From contig CM034126.1 of NCBI GenBank assembly GCA_019914995.1, forward strand, positions 3,849,001 to 3,913,000: a stretch of 64,000 bases of DNA. Reading direction: 5' to 3'. This document shows positions 60,431 to 64,000 of this stretch, one piece after another. Made by a program: the position numbers and the translations under genes. The notes under the pieces were generated by a model. That model made no database searches. It had not been told where the DNA came from and worked only from the letters and a program-made list of their open reading frames with translations. Origin of the DNA: Acanthochlamys bracteata (taxonomy: Eukaryota; Streptophyta; Magnoliopsida; Pandanales; Velloziaceae). The number at the start of each line of letters is the position of its first letter. The stretch's first letter is position 1.

Positions 60431-61439
60431 GTTGTTGTTCTGTTCACTCTAGTTCAGGAAAGGGCCAATGTGTCCTTTTTTAGAGCTCAAAGCCTAACAT
60501 GGTGGTCACGAATCTCTACGGGAGCAATACATTAAGTCCTCTTTATTTGTTAACGTAGAAATAAATAAGAATAAAAGCAATCATACAATGACACTAGCTT
60601 TTAAGTGAAAAAATTCTTGAATTGAGAGACCAAATTACTAATAAAATAATTAAGAAACTATATATGTATTTTAATTGCAAATAATTTAATTCTTTTGATA
60701 AGATTTTGAGTTTGAATTTGTTTTTTTATGTTTCAGCTTATGAAACTTACCGAATCTATCTCTAATTTATTTTTTACTGAACTTAATCACACCAATCTAA
60801 TTTCACAAAACTCACTTCTAACTAATTGAAACGCATCATATTTTATATATCAGCCTAGGAGCATTTAAACATATCAGATTTAGGGGCATTATACGCAATC
60901 CTCATTTATAAAATTTTATATAATATTTTTACACCAAGTATGGATATAATAAATATACATATTCTACGGTATTAGTCCCTACCATACCTCTAGGTTCCGT
61001 TTGTCTTTCGGCCCGAATCACATACTTCAATGGGTAATAAAAATGAGAAATCTTTTCAGAGAATCTCAACCTTGCTAGAAATTTGCATCAAATTCGAATA
61101 ATTTCTGCTCGCATCCCTCTGCCTCTAGCTCTGAGGGGCTCCTCACCGTCTTGCAAACATGAACTAATTCTAGACAATCCATAAACTTCTCTTTTGGCAT
61201 TGTCTTGGCAACATTCTGATGGAGTCTTCGGTTGTGACTTGGCGACTAAATTATTAGAAAGATATAATACCTAAAGAGTTAACAAGATAAAACATTCGAA
61301 GAATTCGATTCATACACTAAAAAATTTAATTTATTGAAAAAACTTAAATCAATGTGTTATAAAAATCTATATTATATTAACTTTTTATTTTATTTTATTT
61401 TATTTAATATGAAACTAATTTATTCATTTTAATCTAATA
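60431..61439. other. Intergenic DNA
   Basis: AT-rich patches with nothing recognisable. 61000-61260 has normal composition and may be part of, or flank, the Copia fossil. Confidence 0.4.
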
Positions 61440-62400
61440 TAAATTGTATCCAATATGAAATGACATGTGATATCTGTATGCTTGTTCTTTGATAGATGTA
61501 TAGCACTCACGCTACCGCACTAAAGAAACTGGAACATCGACCCTCAAACCAAGGCTACATAAGAAATCTTTTGTCGAAGCGCCTCTTTTGGCCCCTCGCT
61601 GAGTATCATATACTCTAACCTTTGCAGTAGACAAAGCAACTATAATAGATTGCCGCATAGCTCGCAAGTCATAGGACCACCGCAAACTGTAAGACTACAA
61701 CATGTCAATGGTCTTCTCTTGTCCAAAATCCAAATCACTTGCATGGTTAGAATCACCGTAGCCGACAGCTCCGCTTAAAAAATCTTAGTCCGATAACTAA
61801 ACATCGTGCATACGTTAACAGTTCCCCTCAAATATCTCGTAATCCATCCCACTGTTTTCATTGTGTCTTGCTATAATATATCTATCCATCGACAATATTA
61901 ATTGCATGTGAAATATTTGATATAGTGCAAACTATAGCTAGCAAATACTTTCAATTTTACTAGCATAAGGTACCTACGACATGGAATTTGCTGCCTCATC
62001 AGTAGTATGCAGTAACATCTTCGCTGATAAATTTGACGTCTGCAGCCAAAGCCAAAGCCAAAGTAGTAGCAATTGTTTTGGATTAATTCATACCAAAATT
62101 ATTGAAGCACCTTCTCTGTGTACTTTTTTTGGAGAAAGTCACAAATGCCAGCCTGTCAATAACTTCTTAACCAAAATCTTCTTAATGCCCCTAAATTTTC
62201 CTGTCAAACTCATCTCTAAGCTAGACCCTTTAACACATTAATTTCAGCAATGCCGTTATAAGGAATTAACATGTCATCAACATATAACTGCAATGCGCAT
62301 GTCATCAACATGCTTATCATAACAAACCTCCTGTGAAATTTTCTTCTCTATTACAGTTGATGCCTTGATGGAGATCGATTCACCTAGATAACTAATGGTA
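61440..62400 (-). mobile_element. Ty1/Copia retrotransposon fossil (reverse transcriptase to RNase H)
   Basis: Read on the minus strand, the reverse-transcriptase signature LYVDDMLI is found near 62280. Further along comes the family pattern of the RNase H region (ITRYLRGT, LDKRRP, CGGP, then SAIHLSKNKHTDITCHF near 61470). The order and spacing are those of a Copia pol C-terminal part. No LTRs, gag, protease or integrase are recognised here. The fossil is old, incomplete and broken many times. Confidence 0.72.
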
Positions 62401-62521
62401 TTAACTGCTCCAGTCTAAAACCCCTTAGATATAGACAGCAGTTTAATCCGCATGTGACGAGCATGTTCCAGAACATCCTACGTACTCATCTGTTCTACAA
62501 TGCCATTTTGTTTTAGTATAT

Positions 62522-62755
62522 GGGAGCGTTTGCTTATTAACTTTTCTCTATTTTATATTTTTTAATATATATTTTATAAATATATAAAAAATTTATTTAA
62601 AAATTTGGAAAGTGTAAAAAAATTTTACGAAGTGAGATCTTTTTATTACATATTTTTTTTTTTTTTTTAAAAAAATAGAATTTATTTATAAAAAAAAATA
62701 AAAATATTCTTCATTTTAAAAAATTTTTATTTTATAAGCACTCCCAAACGCTCCC
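62522..62755. repeat. Tourist-like MITE with 3-bp target duplication
   Basis: A 234-bp element. The left end is GGGAGCGTTTGCTTATTAAC and the right end, reverse-complemented, is GGGAGCGTTTGGGAGTGCTT; the first 11 bases are identical. TAT at 62519-62521 and 62756-62758 flanks it. The internal GTGAGATCTTTTTATTACAT block matches the copies at 13077 and 45067. It lies just beside the Copia fossil. Confidence 0.82.
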
Positions 62756-62758
62756 TAT

Positions 62759-63139
62759 GCCGTATAGTGTAGTGCCTCACTGTACTATTTTTATATCAAG
62801 GTGTTACGGTCATCTATTTATATATCAAACCTAATCTATCAAATCCCAAAAGGTATAAAATCTCGACTAATACTCAGACACTATATACGGATATAGTACC
62901 ATACAAAAATACAACCGTAATGCGTATTATACTACATAATATATATCAATCCATTTAGGTTGTTATGATACAGTTCTTATGAGTAAAATCCTGTATATCA
63001 ATCCGTAAACTCATAGGACCCATCCTCGCGATGTTCGGAATTTGGAGCGCGTTGATAGTGTGTGCATTATTGAATGTGAGAAATTGTTATTAATGTGCTG
63101 ATGGCGTAAGCTTCGTCGTTCAATTTTAAGGAATAGACT
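62759..63139. other. Intergenic DNA
   Basis: Nothing recognised. The composition is normal. Confidence 0.4.
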
Positions 63140-63330
63140 CAGTCCATTAAGGTTGAGAGGAACGAAACGACCTGGTCGCAAATCAGACTCGATGATCCGT
63201 ATTGGAATTCAATGAACTCCATTGGATATGGTTTCGTGTATTCATGTCTGAATGTCCGTTGGCATAGTTTAGCAACAAAGTTTGACAATAGACTCCTCTT
63301 GCTTTCAGCTACTATATCGTATTTCAAGTA
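63140..63330. repeat. Dispersed repeat, copy related to 53655-53870
   Basis: It shares several ordered blocks with the copy at 53.7 kb (GTTGAGAGGAACGAAACGAC, GAACTCCATTGGA, GAATGTCCG, GTTTGACAATAGACTCC). The open stretch here on the minus strand has no recognised protein. Confidence 0.5.
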
Positions 63331-64000
63331 AATATTAAAGTTCAACTATTACATTGCGTTCAAAAATAATTGCTTCGTTTGCGACCAGACGTCGCCTTTG
63401 AAAACTACAGGTTTTAATCATGTATATGACTAACTAAACTTGGCTTGTCAATTCGTTTGACTTTGACAAGATATAATGTCAGTAAATTATCTTTCTTAAC
63501 TAATTAATTAACTTATAGGATATGCGATATACATTATAGAATGATTGGATAAGATTCTCTTAAAGGAAGGAGGAAGGAAAATTAAGTATATATTTGACAG
63601 AACGTTTAGCTCCAATTCAACAAAAAAAAATTTAAATCAAATATTATGATTATTTATTAAAAAAATTTTTTAAATGTAAAATATTTTGTATCAAAAAATT
63701 TTGGTTATCGTTTGTTTATGTTTTTTTAGATTTCAAAAATAAAACTGATTTTAAAATAGAAAATTTTTATTTAACAAATTTTAGTTTATAAACATTTCTC
63801 AATATTCTTTAAATCTATGCCACATGAGCACTCCCAAAAGGAAATAAATACCATGTCTACTTGGAGCTCACCGAGGAGGACTATGTCTAGTGTAATAAAA
63901 GAAAGTTTTCTCTCGTTCCTGTTTCATTTGTATTTCGTTTTGACAATTTGACACTCTTGAGAATGATTATATAAACTAATCACAAAATTTTTGTTGAGGT
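63331..64000. other. Intergenic DNA at the right edge
   Basis: 63600-63810 is AT-rich and begins AGAACGTTTAGCTCC, possibly another eroded MITE. No gene is visible. Confidence 0.4.

Overview
The window is nuclear DNA of a flowering plant, almost certainly a eudicot. The genes carry many short introns with GT..AG borders and AT-rich intergenic DNA. The protein families include plant-specific types: a GPI-type GH17 glucanase, a CID-type PAM2/RRM protein, a plant KIN-1 kinesin and an LRK10L kinase relic. Tourist-like MITEs and a TRIM-type LTR element are also present. I cannot fix the species. A relic of a divergent IRE1-like pseudokinase/KEN gene reminds me of tree genomes such as the Sapindales, but that is only a hint.

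Layout, left to right. The first coding exon of COG4 (Golgi tethering complex) lies on the minus strand at 1.8-3.4 kb; the rest of that gene runs off the left edge or lies in parts I could not recognise. A decayed ankyrin-repeat gene follows (3.9-5.0 kb), then a complete 16-exon KIN-1 kinesin (6.0-9.2 kb). An LRK10L-type receptor-kinase relic sits at 10.6-11.4 kb, followed by MITE-rich DNA and a one-exon small-protein gene at 15 kb. A relic of a mitochondrial dicarboxylate/uncoupling carrier is at 18.3-19.0 kb, and a long hairpin-forming inverted repeat at 19.7-20.1 kb. A complete six-exon START-domain membrane protein gene spans 21.2-23.5 kb. Two related two-exon small-protein genes stand at 26 kb (minus) and 31.3 kb (plus). 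Between them lies a 2.17-kb TRIM retroelement with 5-bp target duplications that encloses an IRE1-like gene copy.

In the right half there is a damaged 60S P1 gene (34.5-35.1 kb), an intact GH17 glucanase (36.1-37.5 kb), and a decayed PHD-finger gene facing it (38.5-42.8 kb). Next comes a 5-kb gene-poor stretch, a complete ten-exon CID-type RNA-binding protein gene (47.7-52.8 kb), more MITEs, and a complete ten-exon zinc alcohol-dehydrogenase-like gene (56.7-59.8 kb). The window ends with a possible micro-gene, a Ty1/Copia pol fossil and further MITEs.

The intact genes are mostly housekeeping or cell-biology functions: vesicle tethering, microtubule motor, lipid transfer, cell-wall/plasmodesmal callose, RNA binding and redox. 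They do not form a pathway. Six host-gene relics outside mobile elements in 64 kb, plus the captured copy in the TRIM, point to a region that accumulates and decays gene copies. The most unusual items are the TRIM that encloses an IRE1-like gene copy, three small-protein genes sharing a C-terminal FDG motif, and the hydrophobic C-terminal tail of the kinesin.
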